64,000 bases of DNA from Rhodococcus erythropolis NBRC 15567 (GTDB lineage Bacteria > Actinomycetota > Actinomycetes > Mycobacteriales > Mycobacteriaceae), in contig NZ_BCRM01000002.1 of assembly GCF_001552595.1 (NCBI RefSeq), forward strand, positions 1 through 64,000, written 5' to 3'. The translations under genes were made by a program, and so were the position numbers. Positions 33,469 through 43,234 of the stretch are shown here, piece by piece (position 1 is the first letter of the stretch; the number at the start of each line of letters is the position of its first letter). The notes under the pieces are model-generated. The model was not told the origin of the DNA. It did not search any database and saw only the letters and a program-made list of their open reading frames with translations.

Positions 33469-34920
33469 TCAGGCCGAAGGACCGGCATCGACGTCGGTAG
33501 TTCCCAGCCGTGCGAACTGCGCCGGGTCACGTCGTTCGAGTCGGGAGCCGAGTAGCCAGCCGACAGCCAAGCTGACCGGTGTGACGGCAACGAGCACCAC
33601 GTTCACTGCCGTGCCGGCGGCAGTGATCAGCTCCATCTGATCAACGATCAAATACGTTGCGTAGACCGACATCAGGAGAGCGGATGCGGGCGCGATCAAG
33701 ACTCTCCACACCGAATGCCCACGGCGATCTTTCCAGAAGAATGCGATGACAGCCGCGGCCGCCATGACCTGAAGCACGACGATGCCGACAATGCCTGGCG
33801 AGTTCACCCACAGCAGGAGTTCGAGGTACGGGTCTGCGCCGATGATCACGAACACGACGATCACCACCATCGCGAGGAAACTCTGGACTGCGCTGGCAAC
33901 GTAGGGCGACTTGTAGACCGGATGTAGTTTGCCCAACGCTCGGGGCAGCACGCGTTCACGCGAGAGCGCAAAGACGTAGCGGGTGATCGCGTTGTGGAAC
34001 GCGAGCAGACTGGCGAGAATGCTCGTGATGATCAACAGTTCCATCAAGGTGCTCGCCCAACCGCCGACGTACTGCTCGATCGCGTTGAAGTACATGCCGG
34101 CGGGATCGGAAGCAGCAAGCGCGAGAGCCTGATCCGGGCCGTACGCCTGAATGATGATCCACACCATGAATGCGTAGAAGAGTCCGAGGAACGCGACGGC
34201 AACGTACGTTGCCCGCGGAACCGTCCGAGCGGGATCTTTAGCTTCCTCCCGATACAGGGCGGTGGCTTCGAATCCGATGAACGCAGCGAAGGCCAGAGTC
34301 AACACCCCGCCGAGGCCTGGACTGAAAACATTGGAAGGAGCAAAGGATTCGACATCGATTCCGACGGCTCCGCCTTGAAAGAGGACCGCTCCTGCGAGCA
34401 GAACCAGAATCCCTGTCTCCGCGGTCAGCAAAAGGATCAAAAATCGCGCCCCGAGGTGTACCGATCGAGATCCGAGGAACCACACCAATCCAACACCCAA
34501 CAGCGACCACAATCCCCACGGCAGATCTACCCCGACCAGGTCCGCCATAGTGGTTTGGGCGAAATATCCTAGAGCCCCGAAGATTCCGATCTCGAGAGCG
34601 TTGTAGGACACCAACGCGAGTACTGCTGCGGCGAGCCCCCAGCGAGGCCCGAGTCCAACTGAAATGTAGGCGTAGAAGGCGCCTGCATTGTGGATGTACT
34701 TGCTCATCGCAGTGAAACCGATTGCGAACACTCCCAACGCGAGCCCCGCCAAGATGTATCCGCCCGGAGCCCCGATGCCTGCAATGTTCAAGGCCAGCGG
34801 CGCGACCCCTGCCATCACCAGCAATGGAGCCGCGGCGGCCACGACGAAGAAGACGATCCCGGCAGTGCCCAGGACGCCTCCTTGCAGCTGCACGGTGGGC
34901 GAGGTTTCAGATTTCTTCAT
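33469..34920 (-). CDS. APC-family amino acid/amine permease
   Basis: 483 residues from ATG 34920 (MKKSETSPTVQLQGGVLG). It has twelve hydrophobic segments, the first being IVFFVVAAAAPLLVMAG, with the APC substrate-loop region GFEATALYREEAKDPARTVP near residue 210. It should import an amino acid, amine or related compound by cation symport. It is divergent from the TetR gene across two copies of the operator TAATCGAA-N5-TTCGATTA, and the same operator precedes the amidohydrolase at 37.3 kb, so these three genes form one regulon. Confidence 0.88.
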   Translation of the reverse strand: MKKSETSPTVQLQGGVLGTAGIVFFVVAAAAPLLVMAGVAPLALNIAGIGAPGGYILAGLALGVFAIGFTAMSKYIHNAGAFYAYISVGLGPRWGLAAAVLALVSYNALEIGIFGALGYFAQTTMADLVGVDLPWGLWSLLGVGLVWFLGSRSVHLGARFLILLLTAETGILVLLAGAVLFQGGAVGIDVESFAPSNVFSPGLGGVLTLAFAAFIGFEATALYREEAKDPARTVPRATYVAVAFLGLFYAFMVWIIIQAYGPDQALALAASDPAGMYFNAIEQYVGGWASTLMELLIITSILASLLAFHNAITRYVFALSRERVLPRALGKLHPVYKSPYVASAVQSFLAMVVIVVFVIIGADPYLELLLWVNSPGIVGIVVLQVMAAAAVIAFFWKDRRGHSVWRVLIAPASALLMSVYATYLIVDQMELITAAGTAVNVVLVAVTPVSLAVGWLLGSRLERRDPAQFARLGTTDVDAGPSA

Positions 34921-34988
34921 GAGGCACTTCTCCAGTGAAGGAAGGGGCATGACGAGGAGAAAACAGGAACGGGAATCACCGACCGGAT

Positions 34989-35009
34989 TAATCGAATCAG
35001 TTTCGATTA
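34989..35009. promoter_or_regulatory. TetR operator copy 1
   Basis: TAATCGAA-TCAGT-TTCGATTA, 8-bp perfect arms with a 5-base centre, 69 bases before the permease start on the reverse strand. Confidence 0.85.
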
Positions 35010-35042
35010 TGATAGATCCTTGTGACCGGCGCCACAAGGGCA

Positions 35043-35063
35043 TAATCGAATCAACTTCGATTA
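35043..35063. promoter_or_regulatory. TetR operator copy 2
   Basis: TAATCGAA-TCAAC-TTCGATTA, identical arms to copy 1, ending 13 bases before the GTG start of the TetR gene; binding would block its promoter or first codons. Confidence 0.85.
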
Positions 35064-35076
35064 GAGAGGTGGGACC

Positions 35077-35697
35077 GTGGGTAGACCTCGTATCGCACGC
35101 CTGGACCGCGAACGGATCGCAAAGGCTGCACTGGAACTAGTCGACCGCGACGGCGACTTCACGATGCCTGACCTGGCGAAACACCTGAATGTTCAAGTCT
35201 CGTCGATCTATCACCACGCCAAGGGCCGCGCCGCGGTCGTAGACCTGGTTCGTGATCGCGTCGTACGTGAAATCGACGGGTCGTCGTTTGAGCGCTTGCC
35301 ATGGGACGAAGCGTTCTCCGAGTGGGCGAGGTCGTATCGAGCCGCGTTCAGTCGCCACCCCACTTCCATCCGCCTCCTCGCCACGGAGACGGTGCGCGAC
35401 CCCACGTCACTGTCGGTGTACCGCGCTCCCGCTGCGGGTCTGTGCGAGGCGGGATTCCCGGACGACCACATCTTGGCCGTCATCACTGCATCGGAGAATT
35501 TTCTGCTCGGAGCGGCACTGGATGCGGCCGCACCGGAGGTCATGATCGAAGCGGACGCGACAACACCCGACGACGCCCTGACTCGGGCACTTGCCGCGGC
35601 ACCGAGGGGACCGGCCAGGGCCGAGCAAGCCTTCGAACTCGGCTGGACGGCATTGCTTTCAGGTTTTCGACGCCTCTTGCATGAGGTGCACGAGTAG
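35077..35697 (+). CDS. TetR-family repressor of the permease/amidohydrolase regulon
   Basis: 206 residues from GTG 35077. The helix-turn-helix is ERIAKAALELVDRDGDFTMP, DLAKHLNVQVSSIYHHAKGR. The C-terminal half resembles the TetR_C_1 type found in tetracycline-repressor-like proteins. It lies between the divergent permease and the convergent amidohydrolase, and three copies of one palindrome lie in front of all three genes, so the predicted role is local autoregulated repression relieved by the transported or hydrolysed compound. Confidence 0.9.
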   Translation: MGRPRIARLDRERIAKAALELVDRDGDFTMPDLAKHLNVQVSSIYHHAKGRAAVVDLVRDRVVREIDGSSFERLPWDEAFSEWARSYRAAFSRHPTSIRLLATETVRDPTSLSVYRAPAAGLCEAGFPDDHILAVITASENFLLGAALDAAAPEVMIEADATTPDDALTRALAAAPRGPARAEQAFELGWTALLSGFRRLLHEVHE

Positions 35698-35720
35698 CCG
35701 TCGCGAATCCGGCCGGGAGG

Positions 35721-37334
35721 TCAATGAACGCGCTTACCCGCCAACCAGGTTCGGGACACGACCAGGTCACTGAGCTCCTTGGACGAAGCAAGGTGGCGGG
35801 GATCGACGGGCAGCTGGATCATGTCGGCTCGCATGCCCGGAAGGAGACGACCCCACGAGTTCTCTTCGAACCCTTGATAGGCGATACCGGCCGAATATGT
35901 CGCGAGGGCCCAGTCGAGGCCGACGCGTTCACGAGGCAGCCATCCTTCGCTCGGAACTCCTGCAGACGTCTGGCGGTGAATTGCGGTGGCAATTCCCTTG
36001 ATCGGTTCGTGGGCCGTGATGGGCCAATCGCTGCCGAATGCCACTCGCGCGCCTCGCTCGGCGAGACTTCCGATGCGATATTGCAGCTCACCGCGGTCGA
36101 CGCCGATACGCGGAATGGTCAGTTCCGTCATCAGAGGATCGAGCTGAGCCCAGAGCGGCTGGAAATTGGCAATCACGCCCAATGATTCGAACCGGTCGAG
36201 GTCGTCGCCGTCAACCAATTGCAGATGCGCGATCGTGGCGCGCCGATCACGCGGGCCATTACAGCGATCGACGTATTCGATCGCGTCGAGCGCCATGCGT
36301 ACACCTGCATCACCGATGGCATGGATATGGATCTGAAAGCCCAACCGGTCCACTTCAGCTGCAACCCGACCGAGTTCATCCGTCGTCCAGTTACTGATTC
36401 CGTGCGAATGCGGGCAGTCCGAGTACGGCGCAAGGAGCGCTGCCGTGCCCGCCTCGATGACACCGTCGGCGAAGAATTTCACCGTTTCGGCTCTGACTGT
36501 GTCACCGCCCCGTTCTGCAACTTTCTGCCGAGCCTCGACAAACGCCGGTAGGTCGGCTTTCCAGCTCTCAGGTGTTGCTCGGAAGGCAAGATTCACTCGC
36601 GTCGACAGGCGCCCGCTTTCAGCGGTGGCCAACCAGATCTCGACATCGTCCAACTCGGTCCATGCATCCTGAACCCAAGTGATACCCGCTGCCGCAAGCA
36701 TTTTCGATGCCGCAGCAAGCGAATCGACTCCGTCGTGAAGTGTCACCTCGGGAAGAAGAGCCAGTACCGGGTTGATCGCTCCCCATTCACGCAGCGTCCC
36801 CAGCAACTCGCCGTCAGCTGTTCGCACAATTTCCCCGCCGACCGGATCCGGGGTATCGCGCGTCAGACCGGCGCTCCGAAGCGCGGCGCTGTTGACCCAC
36901 GCGGTGTGATAGTCCATCGTGCGCAAGACGACCGGCCTGTCCCGCACTACATCGTCGAGCCAGTGGGCGTCGAACAGTCCGCCCGGCGCCAGAGTGGGAG
37001 AGACGCCCTCTCCGAAGATGCACTCGGCGTCCGGATTCGCGTCCGCCCAGCGACGCACTTCCCGCACCACCTCGTCGATGCTGTCGCAATCACGAATCTT
37101 GGCGCCGCGCATTTCCAGGCCAGCCATCAACGGGTGAACATGGCCGTCGCCGAACGACGGTAGAAGCGCTCCCCCTGCCAAGTCGACAACTTCCGTACGG
37201 GCCGACTCCAACGCCCTGGCCGCATCCCCCAAAGCAACAACTCTGCCGCCTGCAACGGCCAATGCGTCACTGACACCGCGGGCCGAATCCCCCGTACGAA
37301 TCGTGCCTCCGACGAACAGAAGTTCGGCCTCCAC
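35721..37334 (-). CDS. YtcJ-type metal-dependent amidohydrolase (amidohydrolase 3 family)
   Basis: 537 residues from GTG 37334, which has GGAGG eight bases upstream; GTG 37343 is also in frame but overlaps that ribosome site. Family features: LLFVGGTIRTGD, LLPSFGDGHVHPLMAG (metal HxH), IHIHAIGDAGVRMALD (metal His) and FGSDWPI (metal Asp). Related enzymes hydrolyse N-substituted formamides, amides or lactams. It is convergent with the TetR gene and preceded by the third operator, so it is predicted to degrade the compound imported by the permease. Confidence 0.9.
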   Translation of the reverse strand: MEAELLFVGGTIRTGDSARGVSDALAVAGGRVVALGDAARALESARTEVVDLAGGALLPSFGDGHVHPLMAGLEMRGAKIRDCDSIDEVVREVRRWADANPDAECIFGEGVSPTLAPGGLFDAHWLDDVVRDRPVVLRTMDYHTAWVNSAALRSAGLTRDTPDPVGGEIVRTADGELLGTLREWGAINPVLALLPEVTLHDGVDSLAAASKMLAAAGITWVQDAWTELDDVEIWLATAESGRLSTRVNLAFRATPESWKADLPAFVEARQKVAERGGDTVRAETVKFFADGVIEAGTAALLAPYSDCPHSHGISNWTTDELGRVAAEVDRLGFQIHIHAIGDAGVRMALDAIEYVDRCNGPRDRRATIAHLQLVDGDDLDRFESLGVIANFQPLWAQLDPLMTELTIPRIGVDRGELQYRIGSLAERGARVAFGSDWPITAHEPIKGIATAIHRQTSAGVPSEGWLPRERVGLDWALATYSAGIAYQGFEENSWGRLLPGMRADMIQLPVDPRHLASSKELSDLVVSRTWLAGKRVH

Positions 37335-37352
37335 TTCCAGCACCTCCGCAAT

Positions 37353-37373
37353 TAATCGAATTTGATTCGATTA
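37353..37373. promoter_or_regulatory. TetR operator copy 3, at the amidohydrolase promoter
   Basis: TAATCGAA-TTTGA-TTCGATTA, with the symmetry extended to 37351-37375 (ATTAATCGAA...TTCGATTAAT). Located 19 bases before the amidohydrolase start and 2.3 kb from the other two copies. Confidence 0.88.
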
Positions 37374-37456
37374 ATCTAGACCGCGTTTGTACCGCCGTCA
37401 ATAGCGGTTCAGTCGTTGCGAATTGAAGGATCTCCGGCGCTGTTCAGCCCGAAAGC

Positions 37457-37678
37457 TCAGTATCGCGAATAGTGCTGCATCTCCTCACGATCGGCAGCGC
37501 AGATGCACTTTCGATCGAGACCGCGGTCGGCTGTCACTGCGCAGAACCGAACGCCGAGCGGATCGTGGGATTCCATACTGTGCTGACACGCAGGGCAAAT
37601 GGACGGCGTTTTCTGATCCGCGTCTGTCGACTCGGCTTGCCCTGGTGCATTCGACACATCGGACGGGTTCGACGCCAT
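37457..37678 (-). CDS. Small zinc-ribbon-like protein, RGCVC-like family
   Basis: 73 residues from ATG 37678 (MASNPSDVSNAPGQAE). Cysteines occur as CPACQHSMESHDPLGVRFC and then LDRKCIC, matching from memory the actinobacterial RGCVC family (CPxCxH..HD.IGVRFC...L.RGCVC), with KCIC in place of GCVC. Probably a small metal-binding protein; role unknown. The same frame is open further upstream without coding character. Confidence 0.65.
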   Translation of the reverse strand: MASNPSDVSNAPGQAESTDADQKTPSICPACQHSMESHDPLGVRFCAVTADRGLDRKCICAADREEMQHYSRY

Positions 37679-37916
37679 ACAGGCGCTCCAGTTCTCGGCC
37701 GTTCGACCACAGACCGGGTTGGCGTCGAGGACGACATGGCTTGACCGCGCATATACGAATGACCCTCGACGTACCCCCACGCTACTCGCTTCGGCGCACC
37801 GGTTTGTACCAATTTCTGCCACGCGACAATCACCGTCGAGCAGGATAGAACTACAGCACGCACCATTTCCGTGCAGCGTTCGAATCCGTGCAGCATCCGA
37901 AGCGAAAGGGCTTCTT

Positions 37917-38261
37917 GTGAACACTTTCCAACGTGTATCCGCCGCCGTCAACGTAGTGGTCCAACCACTGATCGGCGCTCCGATCGTGGGCAAATTACTC
38001 GGCCGTTCAATGACCGTCATCACCTACGTCGGCCGCAAATCGGGACGTACCTTCAGCGCGCCCGTGTCCTACAAAAGAAAAGGCGACCATGTGACGATCG
38101 GAGTTGCCATGCCGGACAAGAAAAGCTGGTGGCGCAATTTCTATCCGGAACAAGGCCCCATCGTTCTCCAACTGGACGGTATCGATCGTCCTGGCGAAGC
38201 CCTCGCACATCGAAAAGGCAAGGGAGTTTACGTTTCGGTCGAACTCGCGCCTACGGACTGA
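37917..38261 (+). CDS. Deazaflavin (F420)-dependent nitroreductase family protein
   Basis: 114 residues from GTG 37917 (MNTFQRVSAAVNVVVQPLIG). The Ddn/FDOR-A fold is indicated by MTVITYVGRKSGRTFSAPVS and the following strands GDHVTIGVAMPDKKSWWRNF. Ddn-type proteins reduce quinones or nitro compounds with F420H2. It is shorter at both ends than M. tuberculosis Ddn (151 aa). A single gene between the RGCVC-like gene and the DosR-like regulator. Confidence 0.8.
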   Translation: MNTFQRVSAAVNVVVQPLIGAPIVGKLLGRSMTVITYVGRKSGRTFSAPVSYKRKGDHVTIGVAMPDKKSWWRNFYPEQGPIVLQLDGIDRPGEALAHRKGKGVYVSVELAPTD

Positions 38262-38433
38262 AACGATCGAAACGGCACCGGCGCAATCACATTCACTTCA
38301 CACTGATCGCCTAGCCGAACCTCGGTGATCCATATCTCGTCGCGATCGGGACCTTTGACTCTGTGCAATCGACACTCGGTCTCGCACCGTTCGACGCGGG
38401 TTTTTTGTCGACCGTTTGACGAACAACCCGTCC

Positions 38434-38461
38434 TTGCCAGTACATTACCGTCCGGTAACAT
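38434..38461 (+). promoter_or_regulatory. Candidate promoter of the DosRS-like operon with a palindrome
   Basis: TTGCCA (38434-38439), a 16-base spacer and TAACAT (38456-38461). The spacer carries the perfect palindrome TTACCG-TC-CGGTAA (38445-38458), placed to act as an operator. The GTG start follows 34 bases later. Confidence 0.45.
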
Positions 38462-38495
38462 CGATGGCAGGCGCGAGCTGGAAGAGGTGACCACC

Positions 38496-39227
38496 GTGAC
38501 GATCGGCATCTATCTGGTCGACGACCACGAGATCGTCCGTCGTGGATTGGCAGACCTGTTGAATCAGGTATCGGGACTCAACGTTGTGGGCGAGGCGTCG
38601 TGTGTTCGCGAAGCTTCGGACGGAATACCCGAATGCCGACCCGACGTGGTCGTCATGGACGTCAGACTTCCCGACGGCAACGGTGTGGAACTGTGCCGGG
38701 AACTGGCGTCGACCTGCCCGGAAGCGGCCACGTTGATGCTCACGTCGTACTCCGACGACGACGCCCTACTCGACGCCCTGATCGCCGGCGCACGCGGATT
38801 CGTCCTCAAGAACATCCGCGGCCACGACCTGGTATCCGCGATCCGTACGGTCGCCACCGGCAAATCGCTGTTGAACACTCAGGCGGTGGTCGGTTTGGTC
38901 CGGCGCATCCGATCCGAGCAGGAGTCGGGCACTGCGGCAGCACTGTTGACCGATCAGGAACTGTTGATCTTCGAGTTGATCGGCAAGGGGCTGAGCAATC
39001 GAGAGATCAGCACGCACGCGGAACTCTCGGAGAAAACAGTCAAGAACTACGTCTCACGCATCCTCGAAAAACTGGGTCTCGAACGTCGAACGCAGGCTGC
39101 AGTTCTGGCGACCAAGCTTCGTGCGGGCACTGCTTACCCGGATCCATCGGGACAGGCGACCACACACCTACTGACGCCGTCCGGTTCACCATTCTCCGCC
39201 ACTACAGGCACACACCATGCCAGGTAG
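38496..39227 (+). CDS. DosR/DevR-like response regulator (NarL/LuxR type)
   Basis: 243 residues from GTG 38496 (ribosome site GAGG about 9 bases upstream). The receiver domain has the acidic pair in YLVDDHE, the phosphorylation site D55 in VVMDVRLPD and the Lys of GFVLKNIRG. The LuxR helix-turn-helix follows (LTDQELLIFELIGKGLSNRE, then TVKNYVSRILEKL). The acceptor and C-terminal pattern resemble DosR of mycobacteria, which turns on hypoxia and dormancy genes. A 30-residue disordered tail follows the DNA-binding domain. It overlaps the kinase gene by 11 bases. Confidence 0.9.
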   Translation: MTIGIYLVDDHEIVRRGLADLLNQVSGLNVVGEASCVREASDGIPECRPDVVVMDVRLPDGNGVELCRELASTCPEAATLMLTSYSDDDALLDALIAGARGFVLKNIRGHDLVSAIRTVATGKSLLNTQAVVGLVRRIRSEQESGTAAALLTDQELLIFELIGKGLSNREISTHAELSEKTVKNYVSRILEKLGLERRTQAAVLATKLRAGTAYPDPSGQATTHLLTPSGSPFSATTGTHHAR

Positions 39228-40917
39228 CCGCGACGCGCTCATGCTCAGCCTTTTCGGCGACATCGCCGGAAGCGCAGAGCTGACTGCCCTCAACCCGACT
39301 GCAATTCCCAAGCTGCTCAGTGCCGTATTGACAGTCGGGTCCACCCTCCAACTCGACGAAACGCTGCAACAGATAGTCGACGTCGCAAGACATGTGCTCG
39401 AAGCGGACTACGGTGCGCTCGGCGTGAAGTCTCCCGACGGCCGCTTGTCGCGCTTCATCCATTCCGGTTTGAATCAGGGGCAGGTTGCCAAGATCGGGCA
39501 TCTTCCCGAAGGTCACGGACTGCTGGGCCTGGTCGTTCAAGAACCTTGTCCGGTTCGAACCGACCGAATCGCCTCACACCCGTCCTCGGCGGGGTTTCCA
39601 ACCAATCACCCACCGATGGACACGTTTCTCGGTGTTCCGATCTTCGTCAGGGGCGAGGTGTTCGGCAGCATCTACCTCGCGGACAGCTCGGAACGGACTG
39701 CATTCGACGACCGTGACGAGGCCGTACTCCAGATTCTGGCAAACGCTGCGAGCATCGCCATCGACAATGCGCGTCTGTTCGAGGAATCCCAAACGCGGGA
39801 AGCGTGGCTCAAGGCCGTCGCCGCCGTAAACGCACGCCTGCTCAGTGGAGGATCTCGCGACGAGACACTGGCCGAACTGGTTCGCACGACGCGCCGTCTC
39901 ACCGACGGCAATCTGGTGTGCATAGTTCGCTACGACCTCGGCGAAGGGCCGGGTGTTCACGTCGCAGAATCCCGGACTCGCGGGATGACCGTCTCGGACG
40001 GCACAGTTCTCGATCTTTCCGGAACCGTGATCGACGAAGCTGCCCGCAGCCGGCGAACGATTTCCGCCCCCAGCGCCAGTGCTGTTCCGGCACTGCATGT
40101 TTCCAGCGAGGAATCCGTCGTCGCACTCCCATTGTCGGGAACCTCGTTCGGCGGCGGCGTCCTCTTCGCGTCACGCCGCAGCGATCGTCCGTGGGGCGTC
40201 GATGAGATCGAGCAGCTGACGGCAATGGCCGACATCGCCGCTGTCACTGTCGAATTCGCCGAACAGCAACGAAAAGAGCGACTGGTCGACGTCCTCGAAG
40301 ATCGAGACCGAATCGCGCGTGATCTTCACGACCACGTCATTCAGCAGTTGTTCGCCACCGGATTGAGTTTGCAGGGGGCATTGCAACGTCCCGGCGACGA
40401 GGAAACCATTCGCACGGTGTTGGACAACTCCGTTGATCAACTCGATCGAACGGTCCGCGAAATCCGCACCGCAGTCTTCGACCTCCACACGAGTGAGATG
40501 TCGACTCCCACAAGCCTGCGACGCCGATTACTCGACGCCGTCAACGGTCTGTCCGGTCACTCGTCGATCACTCCCAGCGTCACTTTCGAGGGGACCATCG
40601 ACAGTTCCGTCCCGGCTCGACTCGCCCCGCACGCCGAAGCCGTTGTGCGAGAAGGGTTGAGCAATGCTCTGCGGCACGCCCATGCCAACGCCATCGACGT
40701 CACCATCCGGGCAACGGAAGATCTTGTCATCAGCATCGTCGACGACGGTGTGGGAATCGACCAGGCAACCAGAATCCACGGTCTCGACAACCTGGCGACC
40801 CGCGCTCGTCAGTGCGGCGGCTCGAGCAACATCACCAGCGAGAACGGCGTCACCGAATTAGTGTGGCGAGTTCCGCTGAGCCCCAGGCGAAGTCCGTTGT
40901 CAATCCAGCACCGTTGA
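39217..40917 (+). CDS. DosS/DosT-like GAF sensor histidine kinase
   Basis: 566 residues: GAF1 (about 45-190), GAF2 (about 205-350), the HisKA_3 dimerisation helix with the phospho-acceptor H371 in DRIARDLHDHVIQQL, and a HATPase domain ending in ISIVDDGVGID and GLDNLATRARQCGG. GAF1 carries the stretch SSAGFPTNHPPMDTFLGVP, matching from memory the DosS haem pocket; His131 of HPPM is the candidate proximal haem ligand. No membrane segments. Predicted to sense O2/NO/CO or redox state and phosphorylate the regulator encoded just upstream. Confidence 0.9.
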   Translation: MPGSRDALMLSLFGDIAGSAELTALNPTAIPKLLSAVLTVGSTLQLDETLQQIVDVARHVLEADYGALGVKSPDGRLSRFIHSGLNQGQVAKIGHLPEGHGLLGLVVQEPCPVRTDRIASHPSSAGFPTNHPPMDTFLGVPIFVRGEVFGSIYLADSSERTAFDDRDEAVLQILANAASIAIDNARLFEESQTREAWLKAVAAVNARLLSGGSRDETLAELVRTTRRLTDGNLVCIVRYDLGEGPGVHVAESRTRGMTVSDGTVLDLSGTVIDEAARSRRTISAPSASAVPALHVSSEESVVALPLSGTSFGGGVLFASRRSDRPWGVDEIEQLTAMADIAAVTVEFAEQQRKERLVDVLEDRDRIARDLHDHVIQQLFATGLSLQGALQRPGDEETIRTVLDNSVDQLDRTVREIRTAVFDLHTSEMSTPTSLRRRLLDAVNGLSGHSSITPSVTFEGTIDSSVPARLAPHAEAVVREGLSNALRHAHANAIDVTIRATEDLVISIVDDGVGIDQATRIHGLDNLATRARQCGGSSNITSENGVTELVWRVPLSPRRSPLSIQHR

Positions 40918-40920
40918 GCG

Positions 40921-41301
40921 TCAGAGCGGATCCAGTTGGGCCTTGAGCAGGCAGAACTCGTTACCTTCTGGATCGGCCAGGACATGCCATTGTTCCTGCC
41001 CCGTCTGGCCGATGTCGGCCGGCCGCGCACCAAGACCCAATAGGCGTTCCAGTTCGGCTTCCTGATCGCGGTCGGTGGCGTTGACGTCGATATGCAGGCG
41101 GGGCTTACCCTTCTCCGGTTCGTCTCTGCGACTGAGGATGATCGTCGGCTGCGGACCGCCGAACCCTTCGCGCGGGCCGATCTCCAGAGAACCGTCGTGC
41201 ATTCGATCGAGCACGACGAAGTCCAGGACCTCGCACCAGAACCGCCCCAGAACCTCAGGATCCCGGCAACCGAGCACCAATTCACTGATACGACATGCCA
41301 T
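40921..41301 (-). CDS. VOC-family (glyoxalase/bleomycin-resistance-like) protein
   Basis: 126 residues from ATG 41301 (ribosome site GGAAAG). A single VOC module pair: [20 protein letters not shown], then [20 protein letters not shown] and [14 protein letters not shown], the actinobacterial glyoxalase-like domain. Function unspecified (dioxygenase, isomerase or binding protein). It is convergent with the kinase gene, three bases from its stop. Confidence 0.82.
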   Translation of the reverse strand: MACRISELVLGCRDPEVLGRFWCEVLDFVVLDRMHDGSLEIGPREGFGGPQPTIILSRRDEPEKGKPRLHIDVNATDRDQEAELERLLGLGARPADIGQTGQEQWHVLADPEGNEFCLLKAQLDPL

Positions 41302-41385
41302 GACAACTCGCTTTCCATCCGCAAGGACAATTGTCTTTCGACCGTACCGGACCACGTGATCTACGCCATGCCGCCCTGTCCGATC

Positions 41386-41405
41386 CTCGGGACCTTTTCC
41401 CCTCG
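41386..41405. promoter_or_regulatory. DosR-box-like site before ctaD
   Basis: CTCGGGACCTTTTCCCCTCG matches the GGGAC and CCC cores of the mycobacterial DosR box (TTSGGGACTWWAGTCCCSAA), but the outer right half is poor. It lies about 100 bases before the cytochrome oxidase start, close to the DosRS-like genes. Confidence 0.35.
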
Positions 41406-41499
41406 TCCGAGGTCGTGGCCGCCGCGATCATTGCGTTTATGTTCCACAGTCCCAAGAATTCTCGGTATTTCGTCACGTCGATGCGCACAGGCGGCCGTC

Positions 41500-43233
41500 G
41501 TGGTTGATCTCGCGCCCCGGCCGGTCGACGAGGTCGATATCCACGTCGGCGCAACTCCCCGGACCGCTCCGAAGGGTTCGAAACTGGTCGAGATCCTGAG
41601 GACCACCGATCACAAGATGATCGGGCTGATGTACATCGTGACATCGTTTGCCTTCTTCCTGATCGGCGGACTGATGGCGCTGCTCATGCGCATGGAATTG
41701 ACTGTCCCGGGAATGCAATTCCTGTCAAACGAGCAGTACAACCAGTTGTTCACCATGCACGGCACGATCATGCTCTTGCTGTACGCGACCCCGGTCTTCT
41801 TCGGATTCGCCAACTACCTCATGCCGCTGCAGATCGGCTCGCCGGACGTGTGTTTCCCGCGGCTCAATGCGTTCAGCTACTGGTTGTATCTCTTCGGCGG
41901 CCTGATCGCCTCCGCCGGGTTCGTAACACCCGGTGGTGCAGCAGATTTCGGCTGGACCGCTTACGTGCCACTCACCAGCGAACTCCACTCCCCCGGTATG
42001 GGTGCCGACCTGTGGATCATCGGGCTTACTCTCGGCGGCGTCGGCACCATCCTCGGCGCAGTCAACATCGTTTCGACGATCGTCTGCCTGCGGGCCCCCG
42101 GGATGACGATGTTCCGCATGCCGATCTTCACGTGGAATGCGCTGGTCGCCAGCATGCTGATCCTCCTCGTTTTTCCGCTGCTCGCTGCTGCCTTGATCGG
42201 GCTGTGGGTGGACCGGCACCTGGGAGCGCATTTGTTCGACCCCGCGACAGGTGGAGTCATGTTGTGGCAGCACCTGTTCTGGTTCTTCGGCCATCCCGAG
42301 GTCTACATTCTGGCGCTTCCGTTCTTTGGCATAGTCTCCGAGATCTTCCCTGTCTTCAGCCGCAAGCCGATCTTCGGATACACCGGATTGGTCTACGCAA
42401 CACTGGGAATTGCAGCTCTGTCGATCGCTGTGTGGGCGCACCACATGTACGCAACCGGCGCCGTTCTCCTCCCCTACTTCTCGTTCATGACCTTCCTCAT
42501 CGCAGTTCCCACCGGAGTCAAGTTCTTCAACTGGATCGGCACGATGTGGAAGGGGCAGTTGACTTTCGAGTCGCCGATGCTGTTCTCCGTCGGCTTCCTG
42601 GTCACATTCCTGTTCGGCGGACTCTCCGGCGTAATTCTCGCAAGCCCGCCCCTGGACTTTCATGTCACCGACTCGTACTTTGTTGTCGCGCATTTCCACT
42701 ACGTCCTCTTCGGAACAATCGCGTTCGCGACATACGCCGGAATCTATTTCTGGTTCCCGAAAATGACCGGCCGGATGTTGGACGAGAAGCTCGCCAAGAT
42801 TCACTTCTGGTTGACACTGATCGGCTTTCACGCGACATTTCTCGTCCAGCATTGGCTCGGCGCTCAGGGTATGCCTCGGCGGTACGCGGATTACCTGCCG
42901 TCGGACAATTTCACTCTTCTCAACACGATCTCGACCGTCGGCGCGTTTGTGCTCGGAGCCTCGACGATTCCGTTCATCTGGAACGTTTTCAAGAGCTATC
43001 GGTACGGACGGATCGTGACGGTCGACGATCCCTGGGGATTCGGAAACTCACTCGAATGGGCGACGTCCTGCCCTCCACCACGACACAACTTCACCGAACT
43101 CCCCCGAATCCGCAGTGAGCGGCCGGCATTCGAACTGCACTACCCCCACATGGTCGAGAGGATGCGCGACGAGGCGCACGTCGGACTGCTTGGTCACAAG
43201 CCGGTTTCCACGGTAAGCACAGAGGTGAAATGA
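41500..43233 (+). CDS. ctaD: Cytochrome c oxidase subunit I (aa3 type)
   Basis: 577 residues from GTG 41500. It is the catalytic subunit that reduces O2 to water at haem a3/CuB. The haem a and CuB ligands are visible: MHGTIMLLL (His in helix II), [17 protein letters not shown] (His and Tyr of the CuB site), WAHHMYATG (two CuB His), and [18 protein letters not shown] (haem a3 and haem a His). Twelve membrane segments. No ctaC, ctaE or qcr genes are adjacent, so it is a detached subunit gene. Location beside DosRS-like genes suggests control by oxygen supply. Confidence 0.95.
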   Translation: MVDLAPRPVDEVDIHVGATPRTAPKGSKLVEILRTTDHKMIGLMYIVTSFAFFLIGGLMALLMRMELTVPGMQFLSNEQYNQLFTMHGTIMLLLYATPVFFGFANYLMPLQIGSPDVCFPRLNAFSYWLYLFGGLIASAGFVTPGGAADFGWTAYVPLTSELHSPGMGADLWIIGLTLGGVGTILGAVNIVSTIVCLRAPGMTMFRMPIFTWNALVASMLILLVFPLLAAALIGLWVDRHLGAHLFDPATGGVMLWQHLFWFFGHPEVYILALPFFGIVSEIFPVFSRKPIFGYTGLVYATLGIAALSIAVWAHHMYATGAVLLPYFSFMTFLIAVPTGVKFFNWIGTMWKGQLTFESPMLFSVGFLVTFLFGGLSGVILASPPLDFHVTDSYFVVAHFHYVLFGTIAFATYAGIYFWFPKMTGRMLDEKLAKIHFWLTLIGFHATFLVQHWLGAQGMPRRYADYLPSDNFTLLNTISTVGAFVLGASTIPFIWNVFKSYRYGRIVTVDDPWGFGNSLEWATSCPPPRHNFTELPRIRSERPAFELHYPHMVERMRDEAHVGLLGHKPVSTVSTEVK

Positions 43234-43234
43234 C

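Noticed and set aside
37679-38023. 188-residue reading of the RGCVC-like gene
   Set aside because: The first 115 codons lack coding character and overlap the divergent nitroreductase gene; ATG 37678 gives the family-length protein.
41725-42852. 375-codon reverse open frame opposite ctaD
   Set aside because: Glu/Asp/Gln-rich antisense reading of membrane-helix codons; the forward strand is a complete cytochrome oxidase subunit I.
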